The translations under genes and the position numbers were made by a program. DNA of 31,034 nucleotides from a virus: positions 1-31,034 of the IMG/VR virus record IMGVR_UViG_3300014501_000970. One strand, given 5' to 3'. The notes beneath the pieces were generated by a model. The model ran no database searches and was not told the origin of the DNA. It was given only the letters and a program-made list of their open reading frames with translations. Shown here in pieces: positions 1 through 7,713 of this stretch; the first letter of the stretch is position 1; each line of letters begins with the position of its first letter.

Positions 1-900
1 ATCCGTAATCGTCAATGCAGGCGCCGCCGTGAGCCCGTTGCCCGCGTTGATGATCTGGTAGGCGACGATCGCGCCTCCGGTCACTACGGCATGAATCACC
101 GGCAGCACAAGACCGCTCCCGTTGGCAATGACCGATACCTTCCCCACCGGCACCCAGGTGTCAGGAAACGTCTGCGCCAGTTGTGGTTTGAGCTGATACT
201 TCTGCCCGTCCCACACCACGAACCCATTGGTCGCGTAAGCCACGTTCATGATGGATCCCGAAGCAATCACCTTGGAACTGCTGCCCAGTATCGAGGTCCA
301 CGAACTGCCCACCCCGCCTGACCCGTAGATGCGCACCGTCGCCGTGCTGCCATTGGCGACCGAGTCCACCGTCGCGTAGTTGGACTGGTTGAGGGAGAGA
401 TTGCTCGCCGTCGCCGCTGAGCTCATCAAGCCGGAGCTGACAGCGCCCGGCTGAGCAAGATAGCTGGTCCAGTTTTGCTGGTTATAACTTGAGCGCAGCC
501 GCCAGTAGAGAGTTGCGCCCGGGCTGGGGAAGATATAACTCGTGTTCGTGCTGACGGGATAAGTTATTACACCTGAGACAAAGTTGGCCACCGGTGAGCT
601 AGATATCTCCTGGTAGATGGGTACGTTGGTCGCATTGCGCGGCGCGCTGGCTCCGAAAGCGTTCTGCGGTGTCGTGATAGAGACGGTAAAGCTTCCGTTC
701 GCTCCGCTCACTGCAAGCTGCGAAGGCGCCGGTGGTGAGGTAAATGCGGCCGGCGTCGCGTCGATCTTCTGGAGTGGCGCTGTGCCCGTCTGCGCGTAAA
801 GGGATTGCAGCGCCAGATGAATGCCGGTCAGGGTCTCCCGCAAGTCGCTGTTTCCCCGGGCCGCCGAGTTGATCTGCGCCAGGTTAACCTTAAGTGCCAT
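1..900 (-). CDS. tail protein with Fn3-like segment, C-terminus cut by window edge
   Basis: An open frame on the minus strand starts at ATG 900-898 and runs without a stop for 300 codons to the left edge, so the 3' end is missing. The start overlaps the stop of the upstream 993-aa gene (TAA at 892-890) by 11 bp, which suggests translational coupling; only a weak purine-rich stretch precedes the ATG. The protein begins MALKVNLAQINSAARGN. Roughly residues 60-155 resemble a fibronectin-III/Ig-like beta sandwich (a YWRLRSSYN stretch followed by NWTSY). The end contains a G-x-G-L-T-AAP-x-LTI pattern common in tail-fibre and secreted repeat proteins. Its place after the 993-aa tail protein supports a virion or tail-tip role. 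No enzyme motif is visible, and the exact function is unknown. Confidence 0.75.
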   Translation of the reverse strand, partial: MALKVNLAQINSAARGNSDLRETLTGIHLALQSLYAQTGTAPLQKIDATPAAFTSPPAPSQLAVSGANGSFTVSITTPQNAFGASAPRNATNVPIYQEISSSPVANFVSGVITYPVSTNTSYIFPSPGATLYWRLRSSYNQQNWTSYLAQPGAVSSGLMSSAATASNLSLNQSNYATVDSVANGSTATVRIYGSGGVGSSWTSILGSSSKVIASGSIMNVAYATNGFVVWDGQKYQLKPQLAQTFPDTWVPVGKVSVIANGSGLVLPVIHAVVTGGAIVAYQIINAGNGLTAAPALTITD

Positions 901-3871
901 CGCCGCCCCTGCCTGTGTACAGCGGGCGCGTGAACAGGCTGCAATACTTGAGCGCAAACCAGGCGTTCGCGATCGCTCCGTTGGTGAAGCGCATGCGAAA
1001 GCGCTCATTCTGTCCTCTCGCGCCACCGTCGTAGCCTCTCCAGTTTTCCGGGGTCAGGGGAAAGAGCGCTAGCTTGATCTCGGTGCTCCCCGCCGCGTTG
1101 CTCCCTTGTCCGAGTTGCTGCGAGTTCGCGTAGCTTCTCGCCACCATGACGGATACGGTCATCGAACCCTGGCCCAGCGCATTAATGCTCACGCCGCCCA
1201 GCATGGAAACATCCATTAAGTCCTGCGTGCTGGTGGTCTCGTACTGGCACGTGATCCCGCTCCCGTTGTCGTTGTAAACGCCGGTCGCGATCATCTGCAC
1301 TGTCCCATCGGGCGACGAGGAGCCGATCAGCACCTGCGACTGCCGTAGAGCCCCGAATGGCGAGGCATTCGCCGGCAGCTGGCGCTCACAGCGCACCGCT
1401 ACTGATCCGGCCACATCATCCAGGCTCCACTTGCGTGCCGCTCCCATAGCTACCTCTCGACCCGCATACTGGCTGAAGTGGATGGGTCCCGACATACCCT
1501 CCATGTAGTTCATGGTCAGTGTCTGGTTGGGCACCGTCGCGCTTCCCACCGGGATGCCAATCCGGATCTCCTTGTTTTCTTCATCCACGCAGCACCAGAT
1601 CACATGCTGGTAATCCCAATTGATGGTCTGCCACAGGGTAGGGATCTCCTTGGTCAGGAGCTTAGGCTGGGCTTCGCTGGGCGTATAGGCATAAGCGCCG
1701 CTGCGATGCACAAAGAACATGAACTCGTTGGTGACGCAAACGGCCCGCGGCCCACATGGCCCTACACCCTCCCACCGCTGCTGCACTGACCAGGTCGAAG
1801 GATCGGTTGCCGTGGGCGAGATGGTGAAGCCTGATCGCTCCTTGAGCGAGAAGAGCGTCCCCTGAAATTCGCGGGCGCAGATGCATCGCTGTCCGTTGCC
1901 GTTCGCTACCTGGATTGGACTGGTGTCGCCGTAGTAGGACTCCGAGTCCGCGGCCAGCGAGATGTAGTGGCCCGATCCGTATCCGTCAACCCCGCTCAGC
2001 ACCACGCGATCGTTCGACGGCGAATAGTACACATCCACCGCCGCCGGAGGCGCCACGCAGCGCAGCCTGTCCGTCATGTCGGTCGAGCTCTCCGCTTCCA
2101 GAAACTCGTCGGTGAAGTTGAAGAATGCGGTGGTGGTCGTGTTGTCGCCGATCACCGTCGACGCCATCGTGATGCCGGCGCTTACCGTTGCCGAGGGAAT
2201 GTAGAAAAATGGGCCCACGTTCGTCCCGTCCGCGACCGTGAATCCAATCGTGCGGTTGATTATGTTGCTTGGTCCAATCGGTATGTTGGCCATGTACAGT
2301 TCGTAGCCCGGTACATCCACGCTGACAGAAGTGAAGGCCGGAACCGTGCCACTCATGCTCCCGTTGCGGTTGGTGAAGGCGATGCTGGCATAGCGAAGGC
2401 CCGGGCTCGCGTCTGCTGCGATATTGCCCGCAGACCCTGAGCTGTTGGCCACTGGAGGAGCCGGCCCGCTCGCGGGCGCAATGATCGTGGCGGTTGTGAG
2501 CGGCTGAAATGATCCCACGAATGCGTAGCTGTTGGTAGCAGGTGCGGCGGCTCCGGTGGCAACGTCGGCTTCATAAAGATTCACTCCCGTGATCTGGTAC
2601 GGCGTGGAGGGAATAGGAACCTGGACTGCGTCATCGAGGATGGTGTCGATCAGCGTTCCGGCAACGGAGGGAAGCGTCTCCCCCGATGCATTGGTGAAGG
2701 TGGCAATCACGTAGACATCCCGTCCGGCGGGGAAGCTCCCCGAACCAGACGCGCGTTCGACTGTCGGTGTGGATGGGGGCTGCAATCCACCCGGAGTGAC
2801 CCGGGCAGTGTTCAACGATGGCGGCGCAATCCCGGCCGCGGTTGTCGTCACCGTGACCGTGGACCCAAGCGCAAAATTTCCTACCATGGCAAAGCTCGCC
2901 GAAGAGGGCGCTCCCGCGCCCGTGGCAACGTCCGCCTCGTACACGTTGACCGATGCCGGTTGATACGCCGCAGACAGCCCGCGAATCCACCCCGCCAGGC
3001 TGGACAGGGCTGGCGCCGTGAAACTTGCGGCATCATTCAGATTCGTGTTGACCAGGATGCCCGGAGCCGAGGCAATTGACTCTCCCTGGGCGTTGATGTA
3101 GGTGATCTGCAGGTAGACATCCCGGCCCGCGGCGAATGCTCCGCCGTTTGTCATCCTGGTGGGTTGCGGGGAATTGGGTGCCGGCAGCCTGTTTACCAGC
3201 ACCGGGGTCAGCTCTTCCCAGGTTACGCCGCCATCCGTAACCGTCGCGTTTTCCGTGAGCGGCCACGCCGGTTCCATAGTGGACGTCGTCCCCGCCACGA
3301 TGCATCGGTAGAGGTGTCCATTGCCACACGCCGCAGTCGGTTGAACGTACTCGCCCACTACATATGCAGTGGACTTCAGCCAGGATCCGCCCAGAGGTTT
3401 TTGCCCATACGGGTCAAGATCCTCCGTGCTCAGGCCATAAACGTTGATCGGAGCCGACGGTGTCTTCAGGTCGGAGTACGCGATTAGGGCCCGGTTATAA
3501 GCCTCGGTCACGATCGCGTGCGCGTTGGCTGGCGGGTTCACCAGCGGTCCCTGTACACGCACCAGCTTTCCGCTGCCCGCCGGCCTTTCGACCAGCAGAT
3601 AACCGTCGGTATCGAAGACCATTGGTACCTGGAAGAGCGTCTCGCCAGGATTCTCCGGGGTATAGATCAAAGAAGCCAGGCCGGAGATAGGGACCTGGTT
3701 TGGCCCCTGCATGACCGTCTGCAGGCCGTACCGCGTGGCCACGGTCGTAAGCTGAAATCTGCAGTTCCTGCAGACAGCCGCAACACCCATAGGCAGCACG
3801 GTCGGATCGTCATTGTCTACGAGCCCACCAAAGCGAGTGAACTCGTGCGGGATGAAGCCATCAAAGTTCAT
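890..3871 (-). CDS. large tail (nozzle/stabilisation-like) protein with tandem Ig-like duplication
   Basis: This 993-aa protein lies downstream of the adaptor gene, where podovirus-like phages keep tail nozzle or stabilisation proteins; the family call is inference from position and style. Residues 29-40 hold one CxxC (AAVCRNCRF). Residues 164-221 match a small carbohydrate-binding-like module frequent in phage tail proteins (W, YV-GE-V, NGHLYRC, AGT, PAWP, VTDGGVTW). Residues about 236-352 and 364-473 are a tandem duplication: both contain GRDVY, then a TN/INA-GE segment, then YEADVATGA. A third, weaker Ig-like unit follows near 485-555. The C-terminal half (about 590-960) has the repeating beta pattern of a propeller-like tail protein. 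The ATG lies 7 bp after the preceding stop without a clear Shine-Dalgarno sequence, so coupling is likely. Confidence 0.75.
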   Translation of the reverse strand: MNFDGFIPHEFTRFGGLVDNDDPTVLPMGVAAVCRNCRFQLTTVATRYGLQTVMQGPNQVPISGLASLIYTPENPGETLFQVPMVFDTDGYLLVERPAGSGKLVRVQGPLVNPPANAHAIVTEAYNRALIAYSDLKTPSAPINVYGLSTEDLDPYGQKPLGGSWLKSTAYVVGEYVQPTAACGNGHLYRCIVAGTTSTMEPAWPLTENATVTDGGVTWEELTPVLVNRLPAPNSPQPTRMTNGGAFAAGRDVYLQITYINAQGESIASAPGILVNTNLNDAASFTAPALSSLAGWIRGLSAAYQPASVNVYEADVATGAGAPSSASFAMVGNFALGSTVTVTTTAAGIAPPSLNTARVTPGGLQPPSTPTVERASGSGSFPAGRDVYVIATFTNASGETLPSVAGTLIDTILDDAVQVPIPSTPYQITGVNLYEADVATGAAAPATNSYAFVGSFQPLTTATIIAPASGPAPPVANSSGSAGNIAADASPGLRYASIAFTNRNGSMSGTVPAFTSVSVDVPGYELYMANIPIGPSNIINRTIGFTVADGTNVGPFFYIPSATVSAGITMASTVIGDNTTTTAFFNFTDEFLEAESSTDMTDRLRCVAPPAAVDVYYSPSNDRVVLSGVDGYGSGHYISLAADSESYYGDTSPIQVANGNGQRCICAREFQGTLFSLKERSGFTISPTATDPSTWSVQQRWEGVGPCGPRAVCVTNEFMFFVHRSGAYAYTPSEAQPKLLTKEIPTLWQTINWDYQHVIWCCVDEENKEIRIGIPVGSATVPNQTLTMNYMEGMSGPIHFSQYAGREVAMGAARKWSLDDVAGSVAVRCERQLPANASPFGALRQSQVLIGSSSPDGTVQMIATGVYNDNGSGITCQYETTSTQDLMDVSMLGGVSINALGQGSMTVSVMVARSYANSQQLGQGSNAAGSTEIKLALFPLTPENWRGYDGGARGQNERFRMRFTNGAIANAWFALKYCSLFTRPLYTGRGGDGT

Positions 3872-3878
3872 TTGCGGT

Positions 3879-4244
3879 TCAGACGCGCCGCTTCTGCATG
3901 GTGAGAATCACGTTGCCGCTCGTGACAGCCGTATTGTAGGCACCAGAGACGATCGATCCGCCCGGCGCATACACATTGATGAGGAATGCATTCACGGTCG
4001 AGCCCGGGACTTTCGGCTGCACATAGTACCCGCCGATATCTTCCAGGTAAACCGCCGGACCCAGGGACAACGGAAGCTCGAAGACGCCCTCAACATCGAG
4101 ACCGTTCGGGTTGGTCAATGTTGCTAGGTTGAGCGGGTCTCCACCGGTGGTGAAACTGCCGCTAAAGGTAAGCTGGATGAAGACGGTAAAGTTACGCTCT
4201 CCCGCCGCCCCTGTGTAATCGATGATTGCTCCTGAAACTGCCAT
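3879..4244 (-). CDS. small beta-rich virion-associated protein, function unknown
   Basis: This 121-aa protein (begins MAVSGAIIDYTGAAGERNF) has no signal peptide or membrane segment and is rich in beta-branched and small residues, ending in a basic QKRRV. A strong Shine-Dalgarno sequence (AAGGAG, 5 nt before the ATG) fixes the start. The gene sits between the head-tail adaptor and the 993-aa tail protein, separated by 27 bp and 7 bp. Such a position suits a minor neck, tail or head-decoration protein, but I do not recognise the family. Its strong ribosome site contrasts with the lack of one for the next gene, which suggests the pair is expressed through coupling. Confidence 0.7.
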   Translation of the reverse strand: MAVSGAIIDYTGAAGERNFTVFIQLTFSGSFTTGGDPLNLATLTNPNGLDVEGVFELPLSLGPAVYLEDIGGYYVQPKVPGSTVNAFLINVYAPGGSIVSGAYNTAVTSGNVILTMQKRRV

Positions 4245-4271
4245 GATTTCTCCTTAGTAAGAATGGAATAC

Positions 4272-4952
4272 CTAATGTCCATAAGATCCACGCCGCCCGG
4301 TCTGTCTCCCAGCGCGGCGCAACTGGCCCTGTTCGGCGCGGACGAGTTGCTCCATGATTTCGTCCATGCCCTCCAGAGCCTTTTGTTCATACTGTCTCGT
4401 CCACGCATCGTTGCCGCGTACCGTGGCAATCAGCGCCGCCGTGCCATAGGCGACGACGTAGCCAATGCGCGGATGCGAGATCAGCACGCTTTCATCGCTG
4501 GTCAGCGGTTGCGGCCCAAATTCGCCCCGGACGCGAAGGTCGACGGCGATGGAAGAATTCGTAAGCCAGATCACCTCGCTGCGGAACTCCCATCCAGCGA
4601 TGCCCTCGCGCGGCTGCAGGTCGGGAAGGACTTCGTAATTTGTCACCAGCCGGTAATAGGAAGGGTCGTCGCCCGCCGGCTTCCAATCGATGCGCAGCGG
4701 CTGGTCGGTGAGGGCGGCCAGGGGGCCGGTCCCCGTTTGATAGGGCCCCAGGTTAGGGGTGCCCGGAGGAATGCCAGGCACCTCAACCACGGCGATGTCC
4801 CACGAGGATTGCGTCGACGCGAGTTGCGAGTTGGCGTCGTCATACACCTCGCTAATCAAGGGCACGACGAAGTCATCGGTAAGATACGATCCCTGGGGAT
4901 CGTCCAGCAGATTCCGCACTCGCGCCTTTACCTGGCCCAGAGTCCAGCTCAC
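4272..4952 (-). CDS. putative head-tail adaptor (podovirus SU10-adaptor-like)
   Basis: The 226-aa protein starts at GTG 4952-4950 and overlaps the stop of the upstream zinc-ribbon gene by 4 bp (GTGA). The N-terminus (MSWTLGQVKARVRNLLDD) is an amphipathic helix, followed by a PLISEVYDDANSQLA helix and a mixed alpha/beta core. This is the pattern of head-tail connector/adaptor proteins that sit under the portal in podoviruses. The C-terminal part is helical (about residues 180-215) and ends in a basic tail (RRAGRQTGRRGSYGH) without fixed structure. Size, N-terminal pattern and position between the head genes and the long tail protein all agree. I place it with SU10-type adaptors by pattern only; another small neck protein family is possible. 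Confidence 0.65.
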   Translation of the reverse strand: MSWTLGQVKARVRNLLDDPQGSYLTDDFVVPLISEVYDDANSQLASTQSSWDIAVVEVPGIPPGTPNLGPYQTGTGPLAALTDQPLRIDWKPAGDDPSYYRLVTNYEVLPDLQPREGIAGWEFRSEVIWLTNSSIAVDLRVRGEFGPQPLTSDESVLISHPRIGYVVAYGTAALIATVRGNDAWTRQYEQKALEGMDEIMEQLVRAEQGQLRRAGRQTGRRGSYGH

Positions 4953-5905
4953 GGGACGCCTGCCTTGCCCTTTGCCTTATCGCGCTCCGCCTTGATCTGG
5001 TTCACTGTCTTCCACTCTTCCGCTGTCAGCCGATCCATCTCCACCGCGCCGTAGGCGATGCGCGTGTTCTTGTAGGCTTGAATCACATTGAAGATATGAC
5101 CGCAGTTCACGCACAGAATGGCGCCGGCCTTCGGCGTCGCCGCGCAGCTTGGGCAAGGCTCCGGCTGCTTTTCGGTGAGCGTGTTGGCCTGCATGACCCA
5201 ACGCGGCAATTCAGGAATCAGCCCTTCCTCCACCGCCAGGCGCGCCATATCGCGATGGGTGTCGTTCACGTTCATGCGCTGCGAGTCGTTCTCGTACCAG
5301 GCATTGGCAGATTGCAGCCGGTTCAGAATGGACGAATTCCGCTTCTTCCGGATGGCCGCCAGCGTCTCGTGGAAGTCGCGCTCGCGAACCTCCACGTAAA
5401 ACTCTCCCCGCTCGTTGTAGGCAACCTCGGGAACACGGATCATTGCGCCTTTCTTGAAGCTGGCCGGGTCGTGATCGCCGACATAGCAGAGCACGCCGCC
5501 GAAGCCGCCGTCCTGCTGTACGTATTCGCGAATATATTCGGCCGCCAGCACCAGTGGAATCGCCGGCACCGGCTCCATCTGCATCATGTTTTGCGCATCG
5601 CAGCCCAGGTCCTTATGGCCCCAACGCGTCTCCCGGATCACGTGGATGGTGTAAGGTTTGCCCGGAGGGCACGGGGCAATCTCCTCGGGAAAAAAGACAC
5701 CGCCATTGATTTTTAATGAAAAGGGATTCAGGTTGAGGATGGTGACAGGCTTGTCGGCTTCCGCCTGTTTGAGCAGCCGCTGAATCTCGGCATACCGTTT
5801 GACGGTCCAGCGCTGGCCGGGGTCACGGAACTTGCCGGGATCCTTGCCCAGCAGTGCCTCCGCATTCGCTCGCTGCATTTCCGGGGTAATAACAACTGTT
5901 GCCAT
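4949..5905 (-). CDS. conserved structural-region protein with C-terminal zinc ribbon
   Basis: This 318-aa protein is not recognised as a named family. An AAGGAG sequence about 8 nt before ATG 5905 supports the start. The body (residues about 1-240) is mixed alpha/beta with no signal peptide. Residues 251-268 form a zinc ribbon: CPSC (C251, C254), a 10-residue spacer, then CVNC (C265, C268), continuing CGHIFNV. A charged helix forms the C-terminus. The gene sits between the glycosyltransferase pair and the adaptor, and its stop overlaps the adaptor start by 4 bp, so the two are probably translated together. A role in neck assembly or in recruiting a partner is plausible but inferred. Confidence 0.65.
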   Translation of the reverse strand: MATVVITPEMQRANAEALLGKDPGKFRDPGQRWTVKRYAEIQRLLKQAEADKPVTILNLNPFSLKINGGVFFPEEIAPCPPGKPYTIHVIRETRWGHKDLGCDAQNMMQMEPVPAIPLVLAAEYIREYVQQDGGFGGVLCYVGDHDPASFKKGAMIRVPEVAYNERGEFYVEVRERDFHETLAAIRKKRNSSILNRLQSANAWYENDSQRMNVNDTHRDMARLAVEEGLIPELPRWVMQANTLTEKQPEPCPSCAATPKAGAILCVNCGHIFNVIQAYKNTRIAYGAVEMDRLTAEEWKTVNQIKAERDKAKGKAGVP

Positions 5906-5945
5906 CGATCAAGCTCCTTGAGTGCTAAATTTCGGGACAGGGTAA

Positions 5946-6033
5946 GACGGGTGCCCCACGTTCGCGACGCGTACGTGGGATAAATTAGGAAGCCTTCCGC
6001 TCCTTTTCGCAGGTTCATGCAACCAATGCTCAC
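5946..6033. repeat. REP-like palindromic intergenic element, long form, copy 1
   Basis: It starts GACGGGTGCCCCACGTTCGC and contains a 7-bp inverted repeat, CCCACGT (5955-5961) with ACGTGGG (5973-5979). Similarity to the copy at 10734-10822 continues well beyond the palindrome, through GGGATAAATT, a TTCCG block and ATGCAACC, to GCTC. It fills most of the 135-bp gap between the 235-aa and 318-aa genes. Confidence 0.85.
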
Positions 6034-6040
6034 GTGTGTG

Positions 6041-6748
6041 CTAGAGAATCCCGATATGCTCGTTAGCATTCCCCGTGCGGCGGGCGAGGTCCTGCCTCCA
6101 ACGGCTGGCGGCGAGGCTACTGCTATGCAAAGGCGAGATATGGTCGCGCATCATGGCGTCATACTCGATCTTCCGTTTCGCCTCTGCCTGTTCTTCCTCA
6201 TACTGCAACCGCAGCAAGTACTCTTGCGCCCTGGACTCTGCGCTTCCGCGGCGGTTGTTAATGCCCGCACTATACTGCGCAATCAAATCCTGCAGGGTGT
6301 CGGTCGTGGGCGCCTTGGGCCACGGTCCAAAGATCATCTCGTAGTCACCACATTCGGGATACGGTCCCAGCATCGGAGTAAACCCGTCGACCGCCTTGTA
6401 CGAATACCACTCCGCCTGCGTGCCGTAACTTGAGGCAGGAAACCACTTCTCCAGTACCCACCCCGGCGCGTGCGGATACTTCTTCACCTCGCGCATCTCG
6501 GTGACCACACGGATGGGACGGTTGTCATGGCGCGAGAAGTTACAGCCCGGCGCGTGTGGGTTGGGCTCAAAATTCAATCCGCCCTTCTCCGCCGTAGATA
6601 GTCCTGGAGCCCAATCCCGGTAAACGCCCGACTCCTTTACCAGTCGGTCGCTGCCGACGAGCAGTCTCCATCGCGGCTTACCGAAAGGATTCCTGCCGCC
6701 GTAGGTAGTAAGAAACCGCTGCGTAGCTTTGGGCACGATATGGCTCAT
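6041..6748 (-). CDS. hypothetical protein coupled to the glycosyltransferase
   Basis: This 235-aa protein has no signal peptide or membrane segment. The N-terminal two thirds are rich in Trp, Tyr, Pro and Gly (for example NPHAPGCNFSRHDNRP and KYPHAPGWVLEKWF, which share an HAPG element). A charged helical region follows at about residues 165-205 (ESRAQEYLLRLQYEEEQAEA). The ATG overlaps the glycosyltransferase stop by 4 bp (ATGA at 6748-6745) and lacks a ribosome site of its own, so its translation should depend on the upstream gene. I do not recognise the family. The strict coupling suggests a partner or substrate of the glycosyltransferase, or a minor head protein. Confidence 0.65.
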   Translation of the reverse strand: MSHIVPKATQRFLTTYGGRNPFGKPRWRLLVGSDRLVKESGVYRDWAPGLSTAEKGGLNFEPNPHAPGCNFSRHDNRPIRVVTEMREVKKYPHAPGWVLEKWFPASSYGTQAEWYSYKAVDGFTPMLGPYPECGDYEMIFGPWPKAPTTDTLQDLIAQYSAGINNRRGSAESRAQEYLLRLQYEEEQAEAKRKIEYDAMMRDHISPLHSSSLAASRWRQDLARRTGNANEHIGIL

Positions 6749-7521
6749 AAGGAGTCGCCGCTGTGGGTGAAGGGTGCCGTCTTCCTGCCGTACCAGTTTG
6801 CTGACATCGACGCGTCCGTGCTCTCCAGGTGGTATCCCACAACCTCAGGGATCAACCCGCGCTTCGCCCGTGGCCACATCTTGGCAAACACCATGTCGCC
6901 GCGTCCTGCGTCGGTATGCGCAACCGGGTATTCGCAAACGCCGGAGACCGTCGGGCACCACATCTGAAAGAATCCGATGGGAATATATCCCCCGCCGTCC
7001 TTGCTGGTGACTCGTGTGCCGAGGGGAAAGGCGTTCAGGTGAACGTAGGCATCGCATTCATGCTGGAGAGTAGGCATCTCCAGAAAACTGTCCCATTGCG
7101 CATACCCTTTCACGCAGAACCGGTCGATGCCATAGATCATGCTTGGGTCGAGGTTGGCATTCTGCAGCAGCAAGCGCGTTTGCGGTGGCAGCCAGATATC
7201 CGCGTCAAGATGCACTACCCATGCATCCCGGTTGAGCCGGCTTAGGCCCTCATTGATGCCCGCCCCCTTGCAGAACCGGTTCCAACGCGAATTTAAGGCG
7301 TCGGTCTTGATGCACTCGACGTGGTGAAACTCGCAGATGCGTTGCGTATCGCGATCTTCCGCGGAGGTGACCACCACGATGCGGTCGAACAAATGTTTGT
7401 TGGCCGGCAGCGTACAGCGCAGGAAATCGGAATAGCGGTCACACACCAACACCGCTTCAACCTTGAAGTCAGGGTCGGGCAAGGTCACCGTGCCTCCGGG
7501 GCAAGGGCCGTCATAAGACAT
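6745..7521 (-). CDS. GT-A-type glycosyltransferase-like protein
   Basis: With the start chosen here the protein has 258 residues. It probably transfers a sugar from a nucleotide-sugar donor; acceptor unknown. The N-terminal half has the GT-A layout: an EAVLVCDRYSDFLRCTLP strand-loop-helix, FDRIVVVTSAEDRDT, then WVVHLDADIWLP with a DxD-type motif (D106, D108). Further on are an R-GD-MVF element near 207-212 and GYHLEST near 229, typical of the catalytic half. A TTG start at 7563 would add 14 residues, but ATG 7521 has GGAGAG 7 nt upstream and gives a normal N-terminus. It follows the capsid gene after a terminator, so it probably has its own promoter or read-through expression. It could modify capsid or spike proteins, or host surface glycans. 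Confidence 0.72.
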   Translation of the reverse strand: MSYDGPCPGGTVTLPDPDFKVEAVLVCDRYSDFLRCTLPANKHLFDRIVVVTSAEDRDTQRICEFHHVECIKTDALNSRWNRFCKGAGINEGLSRLNRDAWVVHLDADIWLPPQTRLLLQNANLDPSMIYGIDRFCVKGYAQWDSFLEMPTLQHECDAYVHLNAFPLGTRVTSKDGGGYIPIGFFQMWCPTVSGVCEYPVAHTDAGRGDMVFAKMWPRAKRGLIPEVVGYHLESTDASMSANWYGRKTAPFTHSGDSL

Positions 7522-7528
7522 CGCTGAG

Positions 7529-7534
7529 CTCTCC
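7529..7534 (-). promoter_or_regulatory. Shine-Dalgarno site that decides the glycosyltransferase start
   Basis: GGAGAG on the minus strand lies 7 nt before ATG 7521. No comparable site precedes the longer TTG-initiated frame at 7563, so the shorter product is preferred. Confidence 0.7.
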
Positions 7535-7569
7535 ATAGATGTTTCACTGTTCTGACCCACCAAAGAAAC

Positions 7570-7621
7570 GACGGGTGCCCCATCCTAGATCCCAACGTTC
7601 TTTGTTGGGAGTTAGGGTGGG
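7570..7621. repeat. REP-like palindromic intergenic element, divergent copy 2
   Basis: It starts GACGGGTGCCCCATCCTAG. An inner stem CCCAAC (7591-7596) pairs with GTTGGG (7604-7609), and an outer CCATCCTA pairs with TAGGGTGG allowing one G-U pair. It shares the GACGGGTGCCCCA head and TGGGA end with the other copies, but the stem sequence differs. It lies between the capsid terminator and the glycosyltransferase gene. Confidence 0.7.
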
Positions 7622-7654
7622 ATTCCACAAACCTCAACCTCTCGCTTTTCAGAC

Positions 7655-7690
7655 CAAAAACAAAGGGCTGAGATGGTAGTCTCAGCCCTT
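7655..7690 (-). terminator. intrinsic terminator after the major capsid gene
   Basis: A perfect 11-bp stem (AAGGGCTGAGA at 7663-7673 with its complement at 7680-7690) with a 6-nt loop is followed in minus-strand sense by TTTGTTTTTGG. It begins 24 bp after the capsid stop codon. This is the clearest terminator in the window and should separate high-level head gene transcription from the glycosyltransferase and tail genes. Confidence 0.85.
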
Positions 7691-7713
7691 CGCTAAGTGC
7701 ACTTACTTACTGG

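Noticed and set aside
5728-6069. Open frame running through the long repeat at 5946-6033
   Set aside because: It overlaps the 318-aa gene in another frame and owes its length to the repeat.
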